From positions 1,047,001 through 1,111,000 of the forward strand of contig JACATO010002134.1 in NCBI GenBank assembly GCA_018389105.1: DNA of 64,000 nucleotides. The letters run 5' to 3'. Source of the DNA: Nautilus pompilius (taxonomy: Eukaryota > Mollusca > Cephalopoda > Nautilida > Nautilidae). The translations under genes and the position numbers were made by a program. Under the pieces are notes generated by a model. The model saw only the letters and a program-made list of their open reading frames with translations, was not told the DNA's origin and searched no databases. Shown one piece after another: positions 25,673-36,170 of this stretch (the first letter of the stretch is position 1; every line of letters starts with the position of its first letter).

Positions 25673-27368
25673 CTATATCTGGGATGAGGGTCCAGGCTGT
25701 GGTTCTTCCTCGCACGTTGGCTGCTTCCAGAAGAATGCATCTAATGTTGTCTGCATTTTCTTGAGTCGTCTCTCTCGAAGCAATTCGCGGTAGCAGGATA
25801 TCGTGTCCAGAACACCTCTCTTTGCCTTGCTGCTGCATTCCCAATCAGGGTCATTCTCGGTAAACTGGTCCATGCTTTCTGTAATCTTGGTGGTGATGTT
25901 ACTGAGGAATTCAGTGGTGAGAATTCTTTCTGGTGTCACTGGCTCTGCAGTAGGATCTTCAGGCTCATTCTGGATGCGTTTCTGTGCTAACTCCTGCAGC
26001 TCTTCAATAGATAGACTCTTACCATGAGACTCTATTAACTCGTCCACATCTTCCGCATTGACATTCTACATTCTCCCTTCACTGGCCAGCTCAACAATGT
26101 CATTGATGACTGCTGGTACTATTTTTTCATCAAATTCCAGGAATTCATTGCATGCTTCTGGCTATAGCTTCTTCCAAACTCCATTCATGCAGTTTTCAGT
26201 CACTTCGTCCCAGGCTGTTTTGATATTATCTATGGCCTTCATGATGTGGTGGTTTTTCCAAAATTCTCTGATAGATTGTTTATCTTGGCCATCTGTTTCT
26301 TCAACAAGTTGTTTGAAAGTGCGACGAAGTAGTTGGCCTTGATATTAGAAATTACAGCCTGATCCATTGGTTGGAGTAATGAAGTGGTGTTTGGTGGTAG
26401 GTAAACTACTTCGATAGGAATGTAGGTCTGAATGGTGTCGACATTCTGGAGTGGCCTGGAGCATTATCAATCACCAACAATGCCTTAGGTTCAAGCTTAT
26501 GTTCTTCGCAATATCTTTTCACTGCTGGACAAAAGTATGAAACAAATCACTGTGTGAAAATTTCTATTGTCACCCAGGCTTTCTTGTTTGATTTCCAAAT
26601 CACAGGCAGATGCATTTTTGATATTCCCCCCATTGGTCGTGGTGTTTCTGAATGATAAACGAGCATTGGCTTCAGCTTGAAGTCTCCTGATGTGTTACCT
26701 CCAAGTAGTAGTGTTAAATAGTCTTTTCCAGCTTTGAACCCAGAAGTGCTTTTTTCTTCTCGGGAGATGAAAGTGTGGGATGGCATTCTTTTCCAGAAAA
26801 GGCCTGTTTCATCTACATTGAAGACAAGTTGGGTAAGATAGTTTCCATGTTTGATGATACTCTTAAGAACTTGGGGAAATTCCTTGGCTGCCTGCGTGTC
26901 TGCACTTGCAGCTTCACCAGAGATACTGATGCTGTACAGGTTACGCCGTCATTTGAATCTGTCAAACCAACCTCTGCTAGCTGTGAATGCTTCTGAATTA
27001 TCTCCTTGTAAGTGTCTGAAGATGCTCCTTGCTTTTGCCATGATGTTACATTGGCTTAATGGCATATTGCTTTGTGCTTCGTCGTCCACCCATATACCAA
27101 GCATATCTTCTATTTTCCCCAAAAATTTACTCCTTGAACAGTCACCTTCTTTGCTGATAACAATGAGGTTGTCATGGCAGAAGCTTTTATTTTGTCTGCA
27201 TTTTTAATGATGGTTCTAATCATTGATGTAGTCAAGTTTAAAGATTTACCCACGTGCGCCAGCTTAAAATTGTCTCAACACTTGCAGTTTTACATCCAGT
27301 GTTATGCTTTTCCTCAGCACCTTAGATGAACTTTCAGCACTTGAAGTTGCAGGCTGTTTTCCACTCAT
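25673..27368 (-). pseudogene. Tigger1/TIGD1-like transposase pseudogene
   Basis: The frame, read on the minus strand, starts at an ATG at 27,368 (MSGK start, typical of Tigger1). It continues through a CENP-B/psq-type helix-turn-helix (KVLRKSITLDVKLQVLRQF), then the DDE core with MPSHTFISREEKS and KDYLTLLLGGNTSGDFKLKP (26,547-26,786). It ends with the acidic C-terminal tail DELIESHGKSLSIEELQELA (25,673-26,047). Total span is about 1.7 kb or 565 codons, close to the usual 590 residues. Frameshifts and stops separate the blocks, for example around 27,270 and 26,300-26,550. It would have cut and pasted its own element. Now it is inactive. Confidence 0.85.
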
Positions 27369-27619
27369 GGTGGGTAAAAATTGTATGGAACTGTGGAAAG
27401 TACACCAAATTTTGCGAGACAACCAGAATATGTGCTCAATGTGGTCGCAGCAAAGCTTGAACTAATAGAGGACTGGGAGGAAATTGCTGACTGGATGTAT
27501 GCATATTTGTGATGTGCTCTGATTAGCTAAGTGAATGTAAACAAAGATGACCCCTTTCGGAGGGTGGTTCAAAATTTCTAATTTTGACTACCACACCTCT
27601 CTTCATTGCCGACTTTCCT

Positions 27620-27953
27620 CAACAGTATGATGTGTGACGGTGCGCATGTGTACACCACAAACATTGACTCCTGTTTCCGCCCATTTGTTTTTCATTTGTT
27701 TTGTTGTGCATTTTCTATTTTCAAGGCATATGGCTTTGAGTTTTCTGTCCTGACGATTTGACGTCTTACGTGGTCTACCCGTATGTTTTCCTTTTATAAC
27801 CTTCCCATTTTGTTAATACTTGCAACAAATTTTAGACACAGCTGACTTGGAACAACCAACATCTTTTTCCACACACCGTGTTGGATTTCCTTCTCGAAGG
27901 AGTTTTATAATCCTTTCCATTGTTTCCATTGATAGCTCTGTTGTTGGAGCCAT
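27620..27953 (-). pseudogene. Tc1-like transposase, N-terminal part (inverted)
   Basis: On the minus strand an ATG at 27,953 starts MAPTTELSMETMERIIKLL, then a GNPTRCVEKDVGCSKSAVSK helix-turn-helix, a GRPRKTSNRQDR GRPR-like linker and LENRKCTTKQMKNKWAETGV. This is the paired DNA-binding domain of Tc1-like transposases, with one in-frame stop near KICCKY. Homology stops near 27,620, where a Tc1 protein would continue into the segment found on the opposite strand from about 28,286. The two halves are therefore inverted relative to each other. Confidence 0.8.
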
Positions 27954-28108
27954 GGTTCCTTTCAATTAGCCAAGTCCAACAGCTCATTAAAGTCTGCAAG
28001 CACTCCCTTTCAGCACACTCTTTTAACTGCAGACTAATTTGCATATTTAGACTTGTGCTGGTATTTGTTTTAGAAATGCAAATTACAAGGTGATTCCATA
28101 ATTGTTTC

Positions 28109-28294
28109 TTCTACTTTATCTGGAAAAAATATCCCATTAGTTAAAATAATTGCAATTAATTTGTTTGAGGTATATTTCATGAAGCCAGAATGTTCAGCTA
28201 TTAAACAAAAATTATTTTGTATCTTATCTGTGATTTGTTTATTTGCTATGAAGTAAGAAAGCTGGGTGAACATCTTCTAAGTGTGGTGATTCCA
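28109..28294 (+). repeat. Tc1 3'-flank direct repeat, copy 1
   Basis: About 186 bp matching 29,023-29,209 with a few substitutions. Shared blocks include AAAAAATATCCCATTAGTTA, TTTCATGAAGCCAGAAT, TATTTGCTATGAAGTAA and GTGTGGTGATTCCA. The second copy sits in its normal place after the transposase stop. This one lies directly before the C-terminal coding half, so the arrangement cannot be a single intact element. Confidence 0.85.
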
Positions 28295-28999
28295 TCTGTA
28301 AGATATCGGCTGAATGAAATGGGATTTACATACAGGAAAGCCAAATGAAAACCAGCACTAACACCTAAACAGAAGAAAACAAGGCTACAGAGAAGCAATC
28401 ATGGACTGTGGATGATTGGATGAAAGTGACATTCAGTGATGAATCATGAATCTGCTTCAGCCAAGGTGATGATGCTTGAACTTTTGTCTGGTGCTGTTCC
28501 AATGAAACATATAAAGATGACTGTCTGAAGAAAACAAGCAAATTTCCCCACTCATGATATGGGGTTGCATGTCAGGTAAAGGACCAGGGCAGATGACAAT
28601 CATTACCACTACAGTCAATGCACAGGTGTACAGTGAAATTTTGGACACTTTTCTCATTCCATCGATAGAAAATAGGTTTTGGTGGTGATGTCATTTTTCA
28701 GGATGATAACACATCTTGCCTCAGAGCAAAGAGTGTTAAAGCTTTTCTTCAGGAAAGGCATACCAACTCAATGACATGGCCAGCAAACAGTCCGGATCTC
28801 AATCCAATTGAAAATTTATGGTGGAAATTTTAAAAAAATAGCCCATGACATGGCTCCATCCTGCAAAGCTGATCTGTCAACTGCTATTCGAGGAAGTTTG
28901 AATTGGCTTGATGGAAAATACTGTTTTTCATTAGTGAAGTCCATGCCTCAAAGAATTCAGGCTGTCATAAAAGCCCGAGGAGGAACAACAAAGTACTAA
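28286..28999 (+). pseudogene. Tc1-like transposase, C-terminal catalytic part
   Basis: Reading on the plus strand across several frames gives YRLNEMGFTYRKAK, then a FSDES block holding the first catalytic Asp (near 28,430), FQDDNTSCLRAKSV with the second (near 28,700), and NSPDLNPIENLWW with the Glu (near 28,800). The final piece, IAHDMAPSCKADLSTAIRGS to IKARGGTTKY, ends at a stop at 28,997-28,999. This matches the DD34E core and C-terminus of Tc1 transposases. Frames are broken by stops and indels. Confidence 0.8.
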
Positions 29000-29022
29000 T
29001 TGTGATTTTTTTTTTTCCCTTT

Positions 29023-29231
29023 CCTCTACATGAACTAGAAAAAATATCCCATTAGTTAAAATAATAGCATTTAATTTGTTTGAGGTATGTTTCATGAAGC
29101 CAGAATTTTCAGCTGTTGAACAAAAATTGTTTTGTATCATATCTGTGAATTGCTTATTTGCTATGAAGTAAAAAAGCTGGCTAAACATCCTGTCAGTGTG
29201 GTGATTCCACAGTTTTTGCCAGGGGTGGTAT
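29023..29231 (+). repeat. Tc1 3' untranslated region and terminal sequence (direct repeat copy 2)
   Basis: It follows the Tc1 stop codon and repeats 28,109-28,294. It ends in GTGGTGATTCCACAG and TTTTTGCCAGGGGTGGTA, the expected outer terminal repeat of a Tc1-like element, before unrelated sequence at about 29,232. Confidence 0.7.
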
Positions 29232-29289
29232 ATCTTCATTCTTCCTTCGGTTGTGAAACTGGAAGGATCATATTAGTGTGCATATTATT

Positions 29290-30690
29290 CAGTTTTATTC
29301 ATAAGTTTTTCAAACTTAAAACAAAAAAGTCCATCATAGATAATAACCTGTACAACCAGATTTTGAACATCTACAGCAGCCCTGACCGAAAGTATCCTCA
29401 GCATATATATATATATGACCTAGATCCTGCAAAGCGTGTGAATGCAAAGTCTCAGTTTTGTCAAACAGCAAAGCCATTTCATGCTGACAGCGGAACCCTC
29501 TTCCATGGAGATGAAGTTCTTGTCAAAACCCATGTGCTCAGCATTCTGAAAGCCTGTCATGATAATGCAGCTACAGGAGGGCACTCTGGCCAAGATAAAA
29601 CCTTGGATAAAATATCTCAGCGATATTACTGGAAAGGCATGAAGAACGATGTACAAGAATACATGAAGGCATGTCCGAAGTGTTTCGTCGATAATCCCAA
29701 AGTCAGCAAAGAAGTTCCATCAGTCAACCCCATGCCTGTACCTGCCAAGATCTGGATTCTGGTTGGGATTTACATCATTGGCTCTCTTCAAGAAACTACA
29801 GTGGTAACAAGTACATCATTGCCATAACTGACCATTTCCCCAAGTGGTCTGAAGCAGCAGCTATCCCGGGCAAGAGCGTGAAGCCAGTGGCACAGTTCCT
29901 TTACTCTGTTGTATGTCAACTAGGCTGCATGGACAGCCTTATCAGTGACCAGGGTCGTGAATTTGTGAACAAACTTATTGACATCCTTATGGACTGTTTC
30001 CAGACAGATCACGTATAGCCTCTGCATACTACCCACAGTCAAACGGCCAAAGGGAATGTGACAACAAGACACTCAAGGCTGCACTGAGTAATTTTGTCAG
30101 TGATCAAGCCGATGATTGGGATCAGTACATTCCAGGCATTTTGTTTGCTTATCATACATCTATCCATGCTTCAACAAAGTGCATGCCCTTCAAAGTGATG
30201 TATAGCTGTACTCCCAAGCTGCCCATCGATGTGAAGTCTGCTGATGAGAATGATGCAGCACCACTTCCAGACTCAGCCAGCAGTCCTGATGTTCTGAAGA
30301 CACTTTACACCATTCGTAAAAACCTCTGTTCCACAGTCTCCAGCAACATCGCCAGTGCACAGTCTTGTCAGAAGGAGAGATATGATCATTGCCATGAAAG
30401 CAACAAAGATATTATCACAGGGTCCACAGTCTACATCAAAAACATCAAAAACAGTGGATGTATCCACCAGATGGGATCCAATCTAAAGCCTCGCTGGACT
30501 GGTCCATATACTGTTGAGTCTAAGCAAAGGCCGTGTCAAGCTAAAAAATGCAAAGACCGACAAAATTCTAAGTAACACCTACAATGCTATCAACCTCAAG
30601 ATCTACACAGATGACACATCATCATTAAATGTTCCCCAGGACTTGAGCACCCAACCCGTGTCTTCATTCCTGACTGTCCCTGTGACACCA
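29290..30690 (+). pseudogene. Ty3/gypsy-type integrase (pol C-terminal part), broken
   Basis: The first block has the integrase H2C2 zinc domain: HDNAATGGHSGQDKTLDKIS, YYWKGMKNDV and CPKCF (29,555-29,690). The catalytic core follows across frames, with ITDHFPKWSEAAA, LISDQGREFVN (second Asp) and ASAYYPQSNGQRECDNKTL (Glu). The first catalytic Asp position reads Tyr in VGIYIIG. The C-terminal part contains LFAYHTSIHASTKCMPFKVM and KPRWTGPYTVES, ending in a sandwich-like tail. Frame changes occur near 29,797, 30,014 and 30,523, and a stop lies at 30,691. No reverse transcriptase, protease or LTRs were found, so this is a fragment. It is followed by an OTU-like domain. Confidence 0.85.
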
Positions 30691-30849
30691 TAGAGGACAA
30701 GCCCCAGCAACTCGAGACCAATAGAGGAGCTAGGCGAGACCAGTGACACAACAAAATACCTCAGCAAAAACCCAAGTCGACCAGGATGTTCAGCCCACTC
30801 TCCAACGATGCTTGAAAGAACCTTGCAGCAGCACTGTCATCAAAGCCAG

Positions 30850-31240
30850 TATACTTTGGCCGACCCTCTGAACTATTACAGCCTAGACGAACGTACAAGA
30901 CCAAAGGCGATGGCAATTGCTACTTCCGATCCATCAGTTATATACTCACGGGATCAGAGGAGAACACTGACATCCCCATGAAGTTCCAACACTATCTGAA
31001 CCAGAATGTTAATGAATATGTAAAAGCCTCTGGAATTTCACGGGATGGAGTATGGGTGACTGATGCCGAGGTCATGGCCACAGCCAGTTTGATTGGATAT
31101 GACATTGCAGTACATACCAGGGTTGGCCAGTCAATGCAGTGTCTAACGTATCCTGCCAGCTTTAGTCTCCAGAGCTTGACAGATCATGCATTATATCTTT
31201 AGAACGTGTTGGAGCACTTCAATGTTGTAACCAGTGTTTA
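30850..31240 (+). pseudogene. OTU-family cysteine protease-like domain downstream of the integrase
   Basis: After the integrase tail, an open stretch contains TKGDGNCYFRSISYILTG. This is the OTU signature, with the presumptive catalytic Cys codon at 30,918-30,920. A spacing-appropriate helix region follows, then GVWVTDAEVMATASLIGYDI, the conserved block of OTU domains. An in-frame TAG at 31,200-31,202 is followed, in the same frame, by NVLEHFNVVT, whose His (31,215-31,217) would be the catalytic His. OTU proteases cleave ubiquitin-type chains, and copies are known in some retroelement polyproteins. Whether this one belonged to the adjacent gypsy element is inferred from strand, adjacency and similar decay. 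Confidence 0.65.
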
Positions 31241-31259
31241 GATATATTTTGTTAGATCA

Positions 31260-32880
31260 TTTCTCAATAAACTATGTATAAGATTCAGGTTTATATAATT
31301 TATTTGCCAATGATGGTCAACATATCCATTTATTTTGAATGAAAACATCAATAGAATAATATATGTTGGAACCATTTTGTGTTGTACTTTATAATAGAGT
31401 TTTAATTCTTGAAGTGTAAAAAGTCTCGAACTTTGAGAATATTTAGCTTTTTAAAAATTGGGTCTGTGTGAGCATAATATTGTTGTTTTGTGACATTACA
31501 AATGGCTTTCTTTTGAAGAGTAAATACCTTTTTGGATGTGGAAAACCCACACCAAAATACCATAATTAAACAGGCAAAAGTAATGCGTTGTCTAAAGCAG
31601 AGGTGTGTTGGTGGGTCACGATAAATTTTAAAACACAATGTGGCAATAGGTGTTTCAATGTTTGCCTTTAGTTTAGATAGACATTTTGTTATTGTAGGGA
31701 TAGCTGAGTAGGCAGTGTGCCACGTTTGTTCTTATGAGGCTTGCCGCATGGCCATTGTGTGCCTGCTGTGAATTCATTGAGATTTGGCTAACCACAAGAT
31801 TTAATAGAAAAAACTTTAAGAAAGACCACCATAAAAGTGACTTGCATTTGTATTTACAGTTAAAACTTTCAGCGTGTGAAATAAAATCAAAAACTTAATA
31901 GTGTATTCTTAAATATTTTGTGTCTGAGTGTGGGGGGGATATAATCTGGCCTAGGGTGGGGGAGTATGAAATGGCCTAGCCCAAATAACACCCCGGGGAG
32001 GTATAAAATAGACTAGCCCACTTTAACCCCCTGGAATAGTCTGGGCAGAGGGTATAATCTGGCCTGTTACACCAGTACCAATAACTCCAGGTGATTTTAT
32101 TCTACATCTGTAAAATGCATTCTTTTATATCTAAGAGCTTGGCTTATATTGGAGCTGTTTGCTGTTGAGTGGCTGAGAAATTGCATGCAAATTGAATTGA
32201 TAGGACATTATTTTATGCAAAGAGTTACCTAGCCAAAACAGAAAAGGTGAAATACTTTGGTATGGTTTCTCTTTGACTCATTTGGTTCTTGGTACACTTA
32301 CAGAATAAACTTAATATTTTATTTTGTTGCTGGCCAATTCATTTTAAATGGATATAATCTATTCTATAACATGGATAAACATCCTGAGTTCTACACTTCC
32401 ATGAATCTTAAATTTGCTTTCTCTAGAGAGAATAGAAATGTAATTGTCAATAATAAAACTAATAAGGGAATATATGGCTAGGAGCACTTATTTTTATGAT
32501 TTTATTGTTTAAATAGATAATAAAATCGCTATTAATTTTATGCTCTAGAAAGTTATAATTGACTGTTTACCATCTTGGTTAATCTAAAGTGTACCATAAG
32601 GCATTTGCCATTAGGGACTATCTTCTTCAGTATATTGATTGAAAACAACACCCCCCCACAAAACAATGAAATTTCCTTATTTCATTCAATGCTTCAGAAA
32701 GCCTAAACAAAAGGAGTTTATTGAATGTATAGGGTGAAGATAAAACGAGTGCTTATTTATTTTTAAAAAATTAAATTGAAGAAAACTTAATTTAACCAAA
32801 TTTATGAATTTCAAAATAAGATGCAAATCTTTTGCAGGATAATCGAAATCCTTGTTATGGTCTAGTTAAAAAAGAGTTTT
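31260..32880. other. AT-rich stretch with one small degenerate tandem repeat
   Basis: No gene is supported. The only structure noticed is the degenerate tandem repeat at 31,932-32,068. Confidence 0.5.
31932..32068 (+). repeat. Degenerate GGGG-TATAATCTGGCCTAG repeat, four units
   Basis: Four related words, TATAATCTGGCCTAG (31,940), TATGAAATGGCCTAG (31,965), TATAAAATAGACTAG (32,002) and TATAATCTGGCCTG (32,053), are each preceded by a G-rich stretch. Two of the gaps contain C-rich CACCCC or AACCCCC. Spacing is irregular (25, 37 and 51 bp). The GC-rich patch stands out from its AT-rich flanks. Confidence 0.6.
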
Positions 32881-32885
32881 ATATA

Positions 32886-33560
32886 CAGGAATACCCTGAC
32901 TTACATAAGCCTCGACTTACATAAATTCGACTTTATGTAAGAAATAAATTCCAAAAAAAAACGGCAAAAATGTTACGTAGCACTATGTATGGGTATTTGG
33001 TATGAGCGGGCACTACTTCAAGCTGTGGAGTAATGTGTGCTGGGGTCTGATTGTGTTAGCCAGTCAGCATTCCCTCTTTCATGCTTTCAGTTTTGTGTTA
33101 GTATCCATCAAGTGAGTCTAGTTGCGCGTAAATCTTCTCATTTTGTAAATTTTTCCATTGCAAGTCATGGTGCCAAAGCATAAAAGTGATGCTAGTGCTA
33201 GTGGTCTCGCAAAGAAGTGTAAGTTGATTGTGCTTGAGGAGAAGGTGAGCATAATAAAGAAATATGGAGATGGGCAAACTTTGTCTTCCATTGCGTGTGG
33301 CCTGGGCATAGCAGTATTGATGGTTAGCACGATGGTCAGAGAGACAAAGACCATATTAAAGATCACGTGAAAGGATCTGCCCCAATGAAATCTATGGTAA
33401 TAATGAAACAAAGGACTTGCGTGATTGCCAAGATAGAGAAATTGTTGTTTATGTGGATGTAAGATAATAAGCAGAATTGTACAAGTTTGACTTTTATAAA
33501 AAAATGGACTCAGGTATAGCCAACTGGAAAGTAACCCTTATGTTAGTTGGGGTATTCCTG
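32886..33560 (+). mobile_element. Internally deleted Tigger element with both ends
   Basis: The left end CAGGAATACCCTGACTTACA starts at 32,886 after TA. The right end, ending at 33,560, is its inverted partner; the two agree at about 21 of 24 terminal positions. At 675 bp it is far shorter than a full Tigger (about 2.4 kb) and contains only the 5' part of the transposase gene (33,167-33,470). It is a non-autonomous deletion derivative. The TA expected after the right end reads GA. Confidence 0.8.
33167..33370 (+). pseudogene. Tigger transposase, N-terminal CENP-B-type helix-turn-helix only
   Basis: The ATG at 33,167 starts MVPKHKSDASASGLAKKCKL, followed by EEKVSIIKKYGDGQTLSSIA and a second helix region, the psq/CENP-B N-terminal DNA-binding domain of Tigger transposases. 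The annotated frame ends at 33,370. Homology continues in another frame (KDHIKDHVKGSAPMKSMVI, then KIEKLLFMWM) to about 33,455. The DDE catalytic core is absent because the element is internally deleted. A slightly earlier in-frame ATG exists at 33,158, but the family start favours 33,167. Confidence 0.75.
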
Positions 33561-33589
33561 GACTCTATAGTTCTTAAATAAGTAAGAAC

Positions 33590-34091
33590 CTTCACATATT
33601 GCAAATATCTTCCGCGATTTTTTAATGGCTTTTTTCGTGGCAATATATATTTTTTCACGCTTTTTAACGCTAAATTATTAATAACAATATAATTTACTAA
33701 TTTTGTAATATAAATACTAACGTAAATTCAGCAAAATATCAATATAAAATAAACACTATTGGCTGGAGGTTTGAAAGTAGCCAATCAGAGAGCGTTATTC
33801 ATTTCTCCTCGCTGATGATTGGCTGCTGCCCACGAGGTGCTGTCTCAGGCAGATGCAGCCCAGCAGCCCCGCATCATCACAGTTTACCGCGTGTAGCTAT
33901 CTCAAGTGTTTCGCTGAGTGTTGTATTTTTTATTAAATTATTATTATATATTTACTTATATTTTTTATTATATTTTACGTTATATTCTGACGTTTATAGG
34001 CATTTTTATGGACCATGTCCAATATTCGCGGTTTTTCACTCTACACGGGTGCTCTAGGAACATAACCCCCGCGAATACCAGGGGACAACTG
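33590..34091. mobile_element. Tigger-like non-autonomous element, one end visible
   Basis: The right end, read inward on the minus strand, is CAGTTGTCCCCTGGTATTCG followed by CGGGGGTTATGTTCC, and TA follows at 34,092-34,093. This resembles the CAG-start, CGCGAA-rich ends of Tigger/mariner MITEs. A partly complementary CCGCGATTTTTTAATGG word near 33,611 suggests the inner left end. The outer left end was not found. The interior has no coding capacity but is GC-richer around 33,780-33,900. Confidence 0.55.
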
Positions 34092-34099
34092 TAGTTGTA

Positions 34100-34680
34100 T
34101 AAATTTTGAAAAATGTTACTTTGGTTCACTGAAAATTAAAGGTCTAAAAAATAAAAAAAAAAAAGGAAAAAGGTTCTGAATTATAACTGCTAAGTCTTGA
34201 AAACCTAGCTTTTTGACTGATTCATTGGTACTTATTTTCAGTTTTTTTACATGATAACCAAAATTTTAAAATTATACCTGATAATTTTAGTATTGTAATG
34301 TGGAATGGATCTAAATGAACACAAAGCAACATGTAAAGATAAATATTTATTGCCAAATGTTTACATCATTTGTAGGGACAGACTTGAAACTTTGCAAATT
34401 GGCAATGATTTGGCATGAAATAGTGATGAAGGAAATCTCAGCTGTAATCTTAATAATCAAAATTGAAGACAATACTTATATCAAGAATTGTGTACAACTG
34501 AAAAATTATACTCTTTCAAAGAAAATTACCCATTGATGTTTAGTATCATGATAAATTTATTTATTGGCACTTGTCCTTATAAATTTGTACTGATACTACA
34601 TAGTGTGTTTTGATTTGATAATAACAAAATGATCAAAAGGTAAACTCATCATGGCAACATCATAGTCATAGCAGCTCAAA
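34100..34680. other. AT-rich stretch without a recognised feature
   Basis: Only short AT-driven open frames (for example 34,315-34,536) are present. No motif or splice structure was seen. Confidence 0.5.
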
Positions 34681-34689
34681 GACATGGAA

Positions 34690-35290
34690 CCTGGGTTTAA
34701 CATCTTGTGTAGGTGTTGTGATAATTACAGTTGATACCTTTGATCATAGCTGTCACCAGCTGTTGAAGAACCTGTTGTGGGACTTCTCCTGTAGGTGCTA
34801 AGTTGTTCTAGGTATATCTGAAGCATTTTGTTGGCGATGTATAGGGCAATCAAGTTAATTCCAAAGGTGTTCAGTTGAGTTAAGATTTGGAGAATGTGAT
34901 TGCCAGGGTATCATATTGATGTTAGCAGCATAAATAAAAATCTTTGAATACCTTGGATCTGTGAGGTCAACTATTGCTTTGTTAGAACTTTATGAAGGAG
35001 ATACCATTGTTGTATCTGATCACTGTCATTTTTTTGTATGTGTAGAAGTTATGTCCAGTGGTTTTAAGACATTTCTTTAATATCAGTGTTTTCTTTACCA
35101 AATTAGTCAACTTGATGTACATATGTTGTGGAAAATCTGTGCTTTCTTCAGCAGTAAATTTTGTTGATCACCAATCTTGTGGAGCAGAAAAAAGTTTCAT
35201 CATTGAATGGTATTGTCATTAATTATATCTGAGATTAATCGTGTACTTCTAATTTGAAATGTTTCTGCCCATCCATAATAATTTGGCAAC
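34690..35290 (-). pseudogene. Tc1-like transposase relic A, C-terminal part
   Basis: On the minus strand about 34,960-34,700 reads PWQSHSPNLNSTEHLWN, which corresponds to the WPxxSPDLNPIEHxWD block carrying the catalytic Glu of Tc1-like transposases. It is followed by a decayed tail resembling the PxxLQEL region. Upstream on the same strand only fragments can be aligned. Many stops and indels make it an old copy. Its ends were not located. Confidence 0.5.
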
Positions 35291-35399
35291 CTATCTGTTA
35301 TTTCAATACGTTAGTTTGTTATGGAAAATAGCAAGTAAATTTAAGTAATAAAATGAAATACTTTGTTGAGCTACTTTAGCTTCTATCCTGTTTGGCATT

Positions 35400-36170
35400 G
35401 AATGAATGAGATTTCATATGGTATGGTCCTGGTTTCCCATAAAAATACTTCTGATTCCATCATATTGGCAGGATGTAGAGGAGTTGCTCTCAGCTAATAA
35501 TCTAGATGCTCCCACATGTGCTTCATTGGATTTATATCAGTTCTTTTGGATAACTAAAAAAATTGAATGCCTTGAAACCTTTTATAGACAAGAGGTGAGA
35601 AATGTAGTGGCTGCCTCCTGAAGAATATGGATTGAGGCTCAGTAAGGCTTGTTGGTATAATGGTAGATATCTTTAAAATGGCAACATACCTGCAGAATTT
35701 AGATGTCCTTTGACGAACATCAGTTGCCTTTTTACCATGCTATATTTCAAGTAATGCCATGATACTTTTCTGCCTCCACATTTGTGCAATATACTGAGTT
35801 TGAGGGTCTTTATTAGTCTTTTCTGAATACAGCTGCAACCTCTAAGATTGCTGAAACCTGGGCTCATCAGAAAAAAACTGCACCACCAATAGTGAACGGT
35901 CTTGCTAAACATCTTATTTGAAAGCATTTTATTATGTGTTTCTTACATGCTTGACAGCTTCTGTAACCAGATCAGTGAATATGATGCTAAACCATTCTTT
36001 GGCTCAATACTTTTGTATTGGTGATGTCAGCAAGAGAATCTTGACAGTAATATTTATGGTAAATCAGTGAGGCACTTTGATTACTTTCCTATCTTTGCTA
36101 AAGTGTCTTGGTGCAAGGTCAGGGAAACTGCAAGATGTGCATTGTTGCCAATAGGGTTTTGTCATCACCA
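35400..36170 (-). pseudogene. Tc1-like transposase relic B
   Basis: The minus strand shows, in order, FFSDEPRFQQS (first catalytic Asp, near 35,865), a GGRKVSWHYLKYS block equivalent to the GGGSVMVWGGIS of the family, then NPMKHMWEHLDY equivalent to NPIEHMWDxLD (near 35,520). The order and spacing fit a Tc1-like DD34E transposase with several frameshifts. It is a separate copy from relic A, which has its own C-terminal block 0.6 kb further left. Confidence 0.55.

Larger units (their letters stand above)
24870..27620 (-). mobile_element. Tigger1-like DNA transposon, right end lost
   Basis: The left terminal sequence starts at 24,870 with CAGTAATACTCCGGTTAGTG directly after a TA target dinucleotide (24,868-24,869), the form expected of pogo/Tigger ends. 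A matching inverted end on the right is not visible. The element instead meets Tc1 sequence near 27,620, so the right end was probably removed by that insertion or rearrangement. It encloses a minus-strand Tigger transposase pseudogene (25,673-27,368). The 3' untranslated side (24,960-25,660) contains a stable inverted repeat at 25,466-25,520 and a roughly 40-bp near-direct duplication (about 25,515-25,600). Confidence 0.75.

Noticed and set aside
25803..27207. Plus-strand open frames of 73-118 codons
   Set aside because: They are antisense shadows of the minus-strand Tigger transposase.
35641..35665. tRNA A-box-like word (TTGGTATAATGGTAGAT)
   Set aside because: No B box or cloverleaf follows; the word lies inside the Tc1-like relic.
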